Shown: piece after piece, positions 25,806-34,440 of the stretch
Layout: every line of letters starts with the position of its first letter
How positions within the stretch are numbered: position 1 is the stretch's first letter
Source of the DNA: an uncultured Clostridia bacterium
GTDB lineage: Bacteria > Bacillota > Clostridia > Oscillospirales > Acutalibacteraceae
Direction of reading: 5' to 3'
Length of the DNA stretch: 55,287 nucleotides
Assembly: GCA_947632045.1 (NCBI GenBank)
Contig: CANRNQ010000014.1
Span: 1-55,287 of the forward strand
Program-made: the position numbers and the translations under genes
The notes under the pieces: model-generated
Told to the model about the DNA's origin: nothing
The model's input: the letters and a program-made list of their open reading frames with translations, nothing else
Databases searched by the model: none

Positions 25806-27061
25806 AAGGTATAGCCGTAATAGGCAGCGGAGCGGCGGGAATGATGGCGGCGCTAACGGCGGCAAAAAGCGGAGCGCGGGCGGTCGTTATAGAGAAAAAC
25901 AAAAAGCCCTGCCGCAAGGTTATGATAACGGGCAAGGGCAGGTGCAACGTCACAAACAACTCCACGCCCGATAACGTGATTTCAAAGACTCCGACAAACG
26001 GGAGATTTTTATACAGCGCGCTGAATTTCTTCGCGCCCGAGGATACCATGGCATTTTTTGAAGGCTGTGGAGTCAGGCTGAAAACCGAGCGCGGGAACCG
26101 CGTCTTTCCCTGCTCTGACAAGGCCTCTGATATAGCGGACGCGCTTTTGGGTGCTGTAAGGCGCGCAGGCTGTGAACTGCTATGCGAAAGGCGCGCACAG
26201 GAGCTTATAATCGAAAACGGAGCGGTGGTCGGCGTTCGCTTAAACGGCGGCGAGGTTATAAACGCCGGAGCCGTTATAATAGCCGCAGGCGGCGCGTCGT
26301 ACCCGCTGACAGGCTCGACGGGCGACGGCTATCTGCTCGCAAGGCAGGCGGGGCACAGCGTGACCGAGATAAAGCCCTCTCTTGTCCCAATCGAGTGCGG
26401 CGGCGATATTTGCCGCAGACTGCAAGGGCTTTCGCTGAAAAACGTCACTCTGTCAGTATATTACAAGGACGGGAAAAAGCCCGTGTATTCCGAGCTCGGG
26501 GAAATGCTGTTTACGCATTTCGGCGTGAGCGGTCCTCTTGTTTTAAGCGCCTCATCTCATATGAAAAAGGGCGCGGTGACGGACTACCGCTTAAAAATAG
26601 ATTTAAAGCCCGCCCTCGACATTGAAATGCTCGACAAGCGCATACTGCGCGACCTCGGGGAATTTAAAAACAGGGACTTTTCAAACTCGCTCGGCAAGCT
26701 TTTGCCCTCAAAGCTCATACCGGTTATAATAGATATGTCCGGCATAGACGCACACGAAAAGTGCAACGCAATAACAAGGGAGCAGAGACGCTCGCTTGCG
26801 GAGCTCATAAAAAGCATCGAATTAGCCCCCTCGTCGTTCAGACCGATAGAGGAGGCGATAATCACCTCGGGCGGCGTGAGCATAAAGGAGATAAACCCCG
26901 CCACAATGGAATCAAAGCTCACAAAGGGGCTTTATTTTGCCGGAGAGGTGATAGACGTTGACGCCTATACGGGCGGCTATAATCTTCAAATAGCCTTTTC
27001 AACGGGGGCGCTCGCGGGAAAAAGCAGCGCCGAGGCTTTAATACGGGAGGAAAATAAATGA
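25802..27061 (+). CDS. HI0933/BaiN-like flavoprotein
   Basis: A 419-residue FAD-binding oxidoreductase of the HI0933 family (annotated in different hosts as BaiN or aminoacetone oxidase-like). N-terminal Rossmann motif GSGAAGMMAALTAAKSG, the RKVMITGKGRCNVTN motif, and the C-terminal VIDVDAYTGGYNLQIAFSTG motif that closes around FAD. The physiological substrate is unclear; bile-acid reduction is shown only for one homologue. Starts with GTG at 25802, coupled to the rpiR stop, and ends overlapping cmk by ATGA. This position before cmk is common in Clostridia. Confidence 0.9.
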   Translation: MKGIAVIGSGAAGMMAALTAAKSGARAVVIEKNKKPCRKVMITGKGRCNVTNNSTPDNVISKTPTNGRFLYSALNFFAPEDTMAFFEGCGVRLKTERGNRVFPCSDKASDIADALLGAVRRAGCELLCERRAQELIIENGAVVGVRLNGGEVINAGAVIIAAGGASYPLTGSTGDGYLLARQAGHSVTEIKPSLVPIECGGDICRRLQGLSLKNVTLSVYYKDGKKPVYSELGEMLFTHFGVSGPLVLSASSHMKKGAVTDYRLKIDLKPALDIEMLDKRILRDLGEFKNRDFSNSLGKLLPSKLIPVIIDMSGIDAHEKCNAITREQRRSLAELIKSIELAPSSFRPIEEAIITSGGVSIKEINPATMESKLTKGLYFAGEVIDVDAYTGGYNLQIAFSTGALAGKSSAEALIREENK

Positions 27062-27732
27062 TTTCAGTCGCAATAGACGGGCCCGCAGGAGCGGGCAAAA
27101 GCACAATAGCAAAGTTAGCGGCAAAGAAGCTGAACTTTATATACGTTGACACCGGCGCGCTTTACCGCACACTAGGCCTTGCCGGGGCGGAAAGCAAAGC
27201 GGATATACACGACGATTCTCAGCTTGAAAAGCTCCTGCAAAGCAGCAGAGTCGAGCTTAAATACAGCAGCTCTGAGCAGAGAGTGCTCTTAAACGGAGAG
27301 GACGTTTCGGAGAAGATAAGAAGCTCCGAGATGGGAGCCGCCGCGTCTGAAATATCGGCCATACCGCGCGTAAGGGAGCACCTGCTCGATATGCAGCGCG
27401 ACATGGCAAAAAGCAATAACGTGATAATGGACGGCAGAGATATAGGCACGGTCGTACTGCCAAACGCGGACGTGAAGATATTCCTCACCGCCTCGCCGGA
27501 ATGTCGGGCAAGAAGAAGACTGCGCGACCTTGAGGAAAAGGGAGAGGCGGTCGATTACGACGAGGTTCTGCAAATGATAATAAAGAGGGATTATCAGGAC
27601 TCTCACCGCGAAACGGCCCCGCTGAAGCCCGCCGACGACAGCATATTGATAGATACCACCGAGCTCGACCTCGAGCAGTCGGCTGATAAGATAATATCGG
27701 TCATCGCCGAAAGGACAGGAATAAAAATATAA
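27058..27732 (+). CDS. cmk: Cytidylate kinase
   Basis: Phosphorylates CMP and dCMP with ATP. A 224-residue protein with P-loop GPAGAGKST at residues 8-16, the VDTGALYR motif, the DGRDIGTVVLP motif and the lid LTASPECRARRR. Overlaps the preceding gene by four bases and is followed after 16 bases by plsC. The cmk-plsC-ispH order is typical of Clostridia. Confidence 0.97.
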   Translation: MISVAIDGPAGAGKSTIAKLAAKKLNFIYVDTGALYRTLGLAGAESKADIHDDSQLEKLLQSSRVELKYSSSEQRVLLNGEDVSEKIRSSEMGAAASEISAIPRVREHLLDMQRDMAKSNNVIMDGRDIGTVVLPNADVKIFLTASPECRARRRLRDLEEKGEAVDYDEVLQMIIKRDYQDSHRETAPLKPADDSILIDTTELDLEQSADKIISVIAERTGIKI

Positions 27733-27748
27733 GCTGAGAGGTATTTAA

Positions 27749-28369
27749 ATGAAGGAAAAGAAGCCGTTTATCCATAAGCTGGCGCGGGTGGTCTGCGTGC
27801 CGCTATTTAAACTGCTTTATCGCTATGAGATAAACAACGGAAACAATATCCCCGACGAGGGGGCGTATATCGTCGCCTGCAATCACCAGTCATATACCGA
27901 CCCCGTGCTTTTGAGCATAGGGCAGAGGCGAATGATATATTTCATGGCGAAGGAGGAGCTTTTTAAAAACAAATTTTTCTCCGCGCTCATACGCTCGCTC
28001 GGAGCCTTTCCCGTACACCGCGGCGGCACGGGCGACACTCAGGCGATAGGCAACGCGCAAAGACTGCTCGCAGAGGGCAGGATCATGGGCATTTTCCCCG
28101 AGGGAAAGCGCAGCCTGAACGGTGAGCTGCTGAAAATGCGAGCCGGAGCCGTTATGATAGCCCACCAATGCGGAGTGCCGATAGTGCCCTGCTGTATAAC
28201 GGCAAAGGGCGGCAGAGTGAAGATGTTCGGCAAGGTCAAAATAAGCTACGGCGACCCCGTGACCTGCGACGAGCTTGGAGTGACGAGCGGCTCCGGCAAG
28301 GAGCTCAGAGAGGCCACTCGGCTGCTTTATGACAAAATAGCGGCGCTGAGGGAAAGGGACAGATTTTGA
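27749..28369 (+). CDS. plsC: 1-acyl-sn-glycerol-3-phosphate acyltransferase
   Basis: Acylates lysophosphatidic acid to phosphatidic acid at the membrane. A 206-residue protein with the HX4D motif (His46, Asp51 in NHQSYTD), the FPEGKRS motif near residue 115, and the VPIVPCCI block. An N-terminal amphipathic or hydrophobic helix suggests membrane association. Placed between cmk and ispH with nine bases before the latter's start. Confidence 0.94.
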   Translation: MKEKKPFIHKLARVVCVPLFKLLYRYEINNGNNIPDEGAYIVACNHQSYTDPVLLSIGQRRMIYFMAKEELFKNKFFSALIRSLGAFPVHRGGTGDTQAIGNAQRLLAEGRIMGIFPEGKRSLNGELLKMRAGAVMIAHQCGVPIVPCCITAKGGRVKMFGKVKISYGDPVTCDELGVTSGSGKELREATRLLYDKIAALRERDRF

Positions 28370-28378
28370 GGTGAGAGC

Positions 28379-30460
28379 TTGACAAGGATAAAACTTGCAA
28401 AGACGGCGGGCTTCTGCTTTGGAGTAAACCGAGCGGTTGACATAGTGTGGAAGCTCGTAAACGACGGCGAGAGGGTATGCACCCTCGGCCCGATAATACA
28501 CAACACCCAGATGGTAAACGAGCTTTCCGAAAGGGGAGTGCGCATAGTAAGCTCCCCGACAGAGGTTCGCCCCGACGAAACCGTGGTGATAAGAAGCCAC
28601 GGGGTCGGGCAAAACGTCTATGACGAGATAAAGAGGCTCGGGCTTAAATACGTTGACGCGACCTGCCCCTTTGTCGCTAAAATACACCGCACCGTGCGCG
28701 AGCGTTCGCTGCTCGGAGATGTGATTTTGATAGTCGGCGACGAAAACCACCCCGAGGTCATAGGGATAAAAAATCACTGCTGCGGCGAAAATTACACCGC
28801 AAAATCGCCCGAGGAGATAGAGGAACTGGCGATTAAATTTCCTTTATTGAAAAATAAACCCCTCTCTGTGGTGGCTCAAACGACTTTTGACATAAATTTA
28901 TGGGAAAAATGTTTAAAAACGATAAAAAAGGTATATACAAATTCAAATTTTTTTGGTACAATATGTAATGCTACAACTGATAGACAAACAGAGGCGGCGC
29001 AGCTTTCGATGAGCTCCGACTTCATGGTCGTCATCGGCGACCGCGGCAGCTCGAATACCTGCAAGCTCTACGGCATTTGCAGCGACAACTGTGCTAACAC
29101 GATCCTCGCGCAAACTAAGGACGATGTTCCGCCGCAAATGGTTTTAAAGGCCAATAATATCGGTGTAACTGCCGGCGCGTCTGCTCCGGCAAGGATAATA
29201 AAGGAGGTACTGGATAATATGACGGAGATTTTAAACAATTCCAGTGAAACAAACGTTGAAAACAGTGAAGGAAACTTTGCGGAGATGCTCGAGGAGAATC
29301 TCAAAAGTTTAAATACAGATGGGAGGGTACAGGGCATAGTTCTGAGCGTGGCGCCTAACGAGGTTTTGGTTGACGTCGGCAGGAAGCAGTCGGGCATCAT
29401 CAAGATCGACGAGTTCACAAACGATCCTAACGCAAGGCTCGAGGATCTCGTCAAGGTCGGCGACAAGCTCGATTTGCTCATCATGCGCACCAACGACCAA
29501 GAGGGCGTTATAATGCTCTCAAAGAAGCGCGTAGACGCTTTAAAGGGCTGGGACACCATCGCCGCAGCGTCCGAGTCTAACGAGATCTTAGACGGCGTGG
29601 TTACCGACGTGATAAAGGGCGGCGTGCTCGTTGCCTCAAACGGAATGAAGATATTCGTTCCGGCGTCGCAGGCGACCCTCTCAAGGAACGATTCGCTCGA
29701 CGAGCTTCTTAAAAAGGAAGTTAAATTCAGAATTATAGATATAGACGAGAGAAGAAGAAGAGCGGTCGGCTCCATCAAGTCTGTCCTCAAGGAGGAAAAC
29801 GACAAGATCAAAGAGGAGTTCTGGAAAAACTGCGAGGTAGGCAAGGTTTACACCGGCGTAGTCAAGTCGCTCACCTCATACGGAGCCTTTGTAGACATCG
29901 GCGGGGTCGACGGTATGATACACATCAGCGAGCTTTCCTGGAGCAGGATCAAGCATCCCTCCGAGGTGGTAAACGTAGGCGATACGGTTGAGGTTTACGT
30001 TAAGGATATAGATACCGAAAAGGGCAATATTTCCCTTGGCTATAAAAAGAGCGAGGATAACCCGTGGGAGATCCTCAAGAGAGATTATCCGGTCGGAACC
30101 GATGTAGACGTGCAGATCGTGGGAATGGTATCCTTCGGCGCGTTTGCGCGCATACTCCCGGGCATCGACGGACTTATTCACATATCGCAAATTGCAGACC
30201 GCAGAATAGAAAAGCCGCAGGACGAGCTTTCTATCGGCCAGATGGTAAAGGCGAGGATCACCGCTATCGACTTTGAAAAGAAGAGAGTAAGCCTTTCTAT
30301 GAGAGCGCTCCTTGAGGAGGAAAAGGCTCAGCAGTCGGTGCAGGAGGACGAGGTCGTTGCCTCCACCGAAAATATAGCGGCTGAAGCTCCCGCTGAGGAG
30401 GCTGCTCCGGTTGAGGAAGCCGCTCCGGCAGAAGAGGCTGCTCCTGAGTCTGCCGAATAA
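28379..30460 (+). CDS. ispH: Fused IspH (HMBPP reductase) and ribosomal protein S1
   Basis: A 693-residue fusion. Residues 1 to about 280 are IspH, the 4Fe-4S enzyme that makes IPP and DMAPP in the MEP pathway; iron ligands are Cys13 (GFCFGV), Cys near 96 (DATCPF) and Cys near 195 (TICNATTD). Residues about 310-625 carry four S1 RNA-binding repeats (VQGIVLSV, LDGVVTDV, YTGVVKSLTSYGAFVDIGG, VDVQIVGMVSFGAFARI), then an Ala/Glu-rich tail. Start is TTG at 28379 behind GAGGTGAG. The fusion is known in Clostridia. At the junction an AAGGAGG site and ATG at 29219 could also yield free S1. Confidence 0.95.
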   Translation: MTRIKLAKTAGFCFGVNRAVDIVWKLVNDGERVCTLGPIIHNTQMVNELSERGVRIVSSPTEVRPDETVVIRSHGVGQNVYDEIKRLGLKYVDATCPFVAKIHRTVRERSLLGDVILIVGDENHPEVIGIKNHCCGENYTAKSPEEIEELAIKFPLLKNKPLSVVAQTTFDINLWEKCLKTIKKVYTNSNFFGTICNATTDRQTEAAQLSMSSDFMVVIGDRGSSNTCKLYGICSDNCANTILAQTKDDVPPQMVLKANNIGVTAGASAPARIIKEVLDNMTEILNNSSETNVENSEGNFAEMLEENLKSLNTDGRVQGIVLSVAPNEVLVDVGRKQSGIIKIDEFTNDPNARLEDLVKVGDKLDLLIMRTNDQEGVIMLSKKRVDALKGWDTIAAASESNEILDGVVTDVIKGGVLVASNGMKIFVPASQATLSRNDSLDELLKKEVKFRIIDIDERRRRAVGSIKSVLKEENDKIKEEFWKNCEVGKVYTGVVKSLTSYGAFVDIGGVDGMIHISELSWSRIKHPSEVVNVGDTVEVYVKDIDTEKGNISLGYKKSEDNPWEILKRDYPVGTDVDVQIVGMVSFGAFARILPGIDGLIHISQIADRRIEKPQDELSIGQMVKARITAIDFEKKRVSLSMRALLEEEKAQQSVQEDEVVASTENIAAEAPAEEAAPVEEAAPAEEAAPESAE
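28934..28962 (+). promoter_or_regulatory. Possible internal promoter before the S1 part of ispH-S1
   Basis: TATACA (28934-28939), 17 bases, TACAAT (28957-28962), inside an AT-rich island within otherwise GC-balanced ispH code. It could feed the internal S1 start at 29219. Weak evidence: the -35 has two mismatches and the AT-rich codons may have other causes. Confidence 0.3.
29201..29221 (+). promoter_or_regulatory. Internal ribosome binding site and start codon for S1
   Basis: AAGGAGGT at 29201-29208 is followed 10 bases later by ATG (29219-29221), in frame with the fusion, exactly at the end of the IspH domain. Initiation here would give a 413-residue S1-like protein. It is the strongest Shine-Dalgarno in the gene and looks like the ancestral rpsA start kept after fusion. 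Confidence 0.55.
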
Positions 30461-30469
30461 TATTTAAGC

Positions 30470-30512
30470 TATCAAGCGGCGACGGCTTTTGCTGTTGCCG
30501 CTTTATTTTATT
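30470..30512 (+). terminator. Intrinsic terminator after ispH-S1
   Basis: AAGCGGCGACGGC, TTTT loop, GCTGTTGCCGCTT, then TATTTTATT. The stem is nearly perfect and begins about a dozen bases after the stop codon. Confidence 0.85.
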
Positions 30513-30561
30513 CCATAATTTTCATCTGCTTATGTTTGTATTATTAACGAGGTGATGACTA

Positions 30562-32088
30562 ATGAAAAAAACAATGAAAAAGCTCATCTGCGCCGCCTGC
30601 GCCTTGACCCTTTCGCTTGGCGCGATATCGAGCGTCTCAGCCCATCAAAGCGACAGCCCTGCTTTCATCGCCGTAAGCAAGGATCCGGCTCGAATTTCTT
30701 CAAGCGAGCTTATCTCCGCATATTCTCAGAATATAAGCGGAGACGCTCAAAATCAGGAGATGATAGAAAAAATCGTCGACGGCATATCAAATTTCGAAGA
30801 GACAATAACTATTGCCAATTCCGAAATCCCTTTTGAAGAGGTCAAAGGCATAATGGATTATATCCGTTACGAATACCCTGAGCTTATACAATACAGCGGC
30901 GGCTTCGGCTGTAGCTATAGCTATAATAGTTCGACGGGCGATATGACTAAGGTTAAACCCGATTATATCTTCACAAAGGCCGAGAGCGATAATTACATAC
31001 CACAGTTTAACGTCGCGATGGATGAAATAGTAGCCGATGCCGAAAAATACGACGACGACTTCAAGCGCGCGCTGTATGTCCACGACTATTTGGCGACTCA
31101 CTGCGAATACGCGACCAAGGCTTTAAATTCGGGAGCAAATATGCCCGAGGTATACACGGCTTACGGCTGTTTAGTCGGCAAGCGCGCCGTTTGTCAGGGC
31201 TACAGTATGGCGTATAAGGCTATACTTAAAAGGCTCTCTATTCCCTGCGGCTTTGCTTCGAGCGAAACGATGAATCACATTTGGAATGTTATCACCGTCG
31301 GAGGGAAGTCATACCACACCGACGTAACCTTTGACGACCCTATCGCGGATTTAAGGGGCAGGGTAGAGCACAGCAGCTTTTTGTGCACCGACGCTGAAAT
31401 ATCGATCGATCACGAAAATTGGACTACAAATATGGAGGTGTCCGACGTTTCATACGAGGGCAGATTTTGGGATAAAATAGAATCCAATATAATCATTTCG
31501 GGCGACGATATGATATATGCGGCATATGACCCTGACTCAAAAAGAGCATATCTTGCAAGGCGCAATTACAAAACAAATGAAGTGAGCAAAATACCGTCCT
31601 CCCTCGACGATGCGCGCTGGTACGTCTTAAACAGCAACATCTATTATTATCTCGGAAACTACAGCCGCCTTGAGCTTGTCGGGGACAGAATATACTATTC
31701 TCTCCCAACAGGGGTAAATTCGATAGGCCTCGATGGCAGCGGAAATGAGAGAGTTTACACTCTTAACGATACGTCAAACGGCTATATTTACGGCTTTGTA
31801 GGCGACGGCGAAAAATTCTACGCGGAATTAAGGGCAGATGCGGCGGGCTCCGGCACTATAATAGAGCTCCCGATAGAGTACCCCTTTGTTCCAATGCTCG
31901 GCGACATAGACGGCAACGGCGAAATAAGCATAGCTGACGCAATTATGGTGCAAAAGCATATAGTAGGCATAATCACGCTCGAGGGCGATGTTTTTAGGCT
32001 CGCCGACGTCGATAAAAACGGGGCTATATCCATATCCGACGCTATCATGATACAAAAGCATATAGTCGGCATATTGTCCATCGCTTAA
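30562..32088 (+). CDS. Secreted transglutaminase-like protein with C-terminal dockerin
   Basis: A 508-residue extracellular protein. Signal peptide 1-28 (MKKTMKKLICAACALTLSLG). Transglutaminase-like core at about 150-265 with triad Cys211 (AVCQGYS), His239 (NHIWNV) and Asp254 (TDVTFDD). A beta-propeller-like segment at about 310-440 with repeated Tyr-rich strands. Then a type I dockerin at about 446-507: two calcium loops (GDIDGNGEISIADAI and ADVDKNGAISISDAI), each followed by QKHIVGI. The dockerin should attach it to a cohesin scaffold; cohesin-like proteins lie at 8473, 9380 and 11195. Enzyme substrate unknown (protease or peptide crosslinking). Ribosome site GAGGTGATG upstream. Confidence 0.9.
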   Translation: MKKTMKKLICAACALTLSLGAISSVSAHQSDSPAFIAVSKDPARISSSELISAYSQNISGDAQNQEMIEKIVDGISNFEETITIANSEIPFEEVKGIMDYIRYEYPELIQYSGGFGCSYSYNSSTGDMTKVKPDYIFTKAESDNYIPQFNVAMDEIVADAEKYDDDFKRALYVHDYLATHCEYATKALNSGANMPEVYTAYGCLVGKRAVCQGYSMAYKAILKRLSIPCGFASSETMNHIWNVITVGGKSYHTDVTFDDPIADLRGRVEHSSFLCTDAEISIDHENWTTNMEVSDVSYEGRFWDKIESNIIISGDDMIYAAYDPDSKRAYLARRNYKTNEVSKIPSSLDDARWYVLNSNIYYYLGNYSRLELVGDRIYYSLPTGVNSIGLDGSGNERVYTLNDTSNGYIYGFVGDGEKFYAELRADAAGSGTIIELPIEYPFVPMLGDIDGNGEISIADAIMVQKHIVGIITLEGDVFRLADVDKNGAISISDAIMIQKHIVGILSIA

Positions 32089-32121
32089 AATATTATTTTT
32101 GTTTTAGTTATATTTCTTCTC

Positions 32122-32480
32122 TACAGCAGCTTTACCGACTCGCGCCGCAGGCGCAAAAAATATGAGGCGCAGCCCCAAATAAAATTATTTTCTCGCCGAC
32201 CGCAGCCACGCCGCCTTCAGCGGCACGGCTGCTACTTTATATTTTTTTATTTGCAGGAGGAGCTTCGCTCCTCCTGCACCTCCACCTTTTCTATCCCAAA
32301 ATTATTTTTAGCTCCGCTTTATGCGACAAAGCTGATTTACGGGTGTTAGAGCTTTATCAAGTAAAATCCTTTGAGCGAAAAAGGGAATTTTAAGGGGCGC
32401 AAGCCCCTTAAATGAAAACTTACATAAAAAGTAGCAGCCATGCCGGCGCAAGTCGACGTGGCTGCGGCTGTGCGCCGCAG
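32122..32480. repeat. R2 composite palindromic repeat, copy 2, with nested 42-bp direct repeats
   Basis: Fills most of the 521-base gap 32089-32609; no gene seen. It holds a half hairpin CAGCAGCTTTACCGACT, a hairpin GCAGCCACGCCG/CGGCACGGCTGC (32202-32232), the GGAGGAGCTTCGCTCCTCC hairpin, an inverted core with ATTTACGGG, GGGGCGCAAGCCCC, and the right hairpin GCAGCCATGCCGG.../...GTGGCTGC (32434-32465). A 42-bp block beginning GCGCCGCAGGCGC is present exactly at 32142-32183 and again at 32472-32513. A G-rich hairpin (32516-32551) follows. Confidence 0.7.
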
Positions 32481-32609
32481 GCGCAAAAAATATGAGGCGC
32501 AGCCCCAAATAAACAAAGGGGCTTGGGGGACTGCGCCCCCAAACCCCTTTGTATTGACTTTTTTAATGCTCAAATTTATAATAATTGTTGACGCGCTGTA
32601 AGGCAATAG

Positions 32610-32849
32610 TCAGACAGCCGAAACCTCGAACTGAGAAATCTCATCAATGAGCTCGGTCGGAACATTGTCACAGGCTTCAAATTGAAAAGGCTTGTTAAGC
32701 TCAAGACTGAGCACGCCCATGATCGAACGCGGGTCGATCACATAATAGCCGCTAGTAATCTTCATAGTGGCGTCTCTGAATTTGTTTGTGATGTTAACGA
32801 ATTTTTTTGCAGCTTCCAAGTCAGGAATAGCAATCATTTTCGAGTACAT
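32610..32849 (-). CDS. Crh/HPr-like phosphocarrier family protein
   Basis: A 79-residue HPr-fold protein. The Ser46 region is well kept (DPRSIMGVLSLEL matches HPr KSIMGVMSL), but the His15 motif (GLHARPA) is replaced by IPDLEAAKKFV, so it cannot accept phosphate from enzyme I. That combination resembles Crh, which is phosphorylated only on serine by HPr kinase and works with CcpA in carbon catabolite repression. Ribosome site GGAGGG upstream of the ATG at 32849. It stands alone between an R2 repeat and the divergent mtaB gene. A regulatory role in sugar use fits the starch genes but is inferred. Confidence 0.75.
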   Translation of the reverse strand: MYSKMIAIPDLEAAKKFVNITNKFRDATMKITSGYYVIDPRSIMGVLSLELNKPFQFEACDNVPTELIDEISQFEVSAV

Positions 32850-33082
32850 AAGACTCCCTCCGAAGTATTTAATTTTGATTATATTTTAGCACTCTTAAAT
32901 TCAAAATTCAATCGGTAAAATAAATTTTCAGTTTTATCCAAAAAATGCGCTATTTTGCAACATTTATTATTGCCAAATATTACAACCGGCTAAGACTTAA
33001 ATTTCCATTAAGACGCAGTGTGATCCTCCTAACAAAACGAGAGGCAGTAATATTTTATTCAAGTATAAGAAAGGTCGTTCAA

Positions 33083-34375
33083 ATGAAATTTTCAATTATA
33101 ACCTTGGGCTGTAAGGTCAATCAATATGAAAGCCAGATAATGAGCGAAAATATGACGAGAGCAGGCTTTAAATATGAGCCCGAATATGCCAAGGCCGATA
33201 TAGTGATAGTCAATTCCTGCACGGTCACCTCGGTGAGCGACAGCAAGGCGTTCAAGCTGATGAGGAGGATAAAGAGAGAAAACCCCGACTGTGTAACGGT
33301 GCTCACGGGCTGTATGCCGCAGGCATTCCCAAAGGAGCTTGAAAATCTTATGAGCGCCGATATAATCACAGGCAACAAGCGCAGACAAGACCTTGTCCCC
33401 CTGATAAACGAGTATATAAGCGAGCGCAAAAGGCTCGTGAGAATAAATCCGCACGAGGACGGAGCGGCCTTTGAGAGCATGAGTATAAACGGCTTCAGCG
33501 AGAGAACGAGAGCCTTTGTCAAGATAGAGGACGGCTGCAATCGCTTTTGCTCTTACTGCATAATACCCTACGCTAGAGGCAGGGTGCGCTCAAAGCCGCT
33601 ATCGGATATCAAAGCCGAGCTTAAGGCTCTCTCAGCCGGCGGCTACCGCGAGGCCGTCTTAGTCGGGATAAATCTCTCGGCATACGGCAACGATATCGGA
33701 GATATAAATATAGCCGACGCGGTGGAGGCGGCCTGCTCGGTAAAGGGAATAGAACGCGTAAGGCTCGGCTCTCTCGAGCCCGAAAGAATGGACCCGGAAA
33801 CGATAAAGAGGCTGTCGCTTCAGCCAAAGCTCTGCCCGCAGTTTCACCTCTCGCTGCAAAGCGGCTGCGACCAAACATTGAAAAGAATGAACCGTCACTA
33901 CAGCTCTGAGGAGTATATGACGATAGTCGATAACCTGCGAAGACACTTCGATAACTGTTCGATAACCACGGACGTTATGGTCGGCTTCCCCGGCGAGAGC
34001 GAGGAGGAGTTTTCGCTCTCGCTCGAATTTATAAAAAGAGTCGGCTTTGCGAGGGTGCACACCTTCGCCTATTCAAGGCGGCCCGGAACGGTGGCCGACA
34101 GAGCGGAAAATCAGGTGGATAAGAGCGAGAAGGACAGGCGCTCAAAAATAATGATAGAGGAAACCGAAAGGCTCAGACAGAGCTTTCTGCATACCCAGCT
34201 CGGGCGGGTAGAGCCGGTTTTGTTTGAAACCCGCCGCCGCGACGGGCTTTTCGAGGGCTACACCAAAAATTACACTCAGGTCTATGTCGAAACCGATGAG
34301 GATATTTCAAATAAGCTGCTCGACGTAAGGCTCAACGAGCTAATGGGGCAGGGGTGCCGAGGCGATATTCTTTAA
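33083..34375 (+). CDS. mtaB: tRNA t6A37 methylthiotransferase MtaB
   Basis: Radical SAM methylthiotransferase that converts t6A37 to ms2t6A in tRNA decoding ANN codons. A 430-residue protein: N-terminal UPF0004 domain with Cys10 (LGCKVNQYES), Cys46 (NSCTVT) and Cys77 (TGCMPQ) for one 4Fe-4S cluster. The radical SAM motif CNRFCSYC gives Cys152, Cys156 and Cys159. C-terminal TRAM domain. GCKVNQYES is typical of MtaB rather than MiaB or RimO. Start at 33083 with AAAGG upstream; the same frame is open back to 32945 but that leader is AT-rich and uncharacteristic. Confidence 0.93.
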   Translation: MKFSIITLGCKVNQYESQIMSENMTRAGFKYEPEYAKADIVIVNSCTVTSVSDSKAFKLMRRIKRENPDCVTVLTGCMPQAFPKELENLMSADIITGNKRRQDLVPLINEYISERKRLVRINPHEDGAAFESMSINGFSERTRAFVKIEDGCNRFCSYCIIPYARGRVRSKPLSDIKAELKALSAGGYREAVLVGINLSAYGNDIGDINIADAVEAACSVKGIERVRLGSLEPERMDPETIKRLSLQPKLCPQFHLSLQSGCDQTLKRMNRHYSSEEYMTIVDNLRRHFDNCSITTDVMVGFPGESEEEFSLSLEFIKRVGFARVHTFAYSRRPGTVADRAENQVDKSEKDRRSKIMIEETERLRQSFLHTQLGRVEPVLFETRRRDGLFEGYTKNYTQVYVETDEDISNKLLDVRLNELMGQGCRGDIL

Positions 34376-34440
34376 GGCTGCTTCGATCATTTAATTTTCC
34401 GCCGCTTTGAACGCGGAGGCGCGGCTCAAAGCATAGCGCT

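Noticed and set aside
32945-33082. Upstream extension of mtaB
   Set aside because: AT-rich, no family similarity, and the protein family begins at MKFSIITLGCK (33083).
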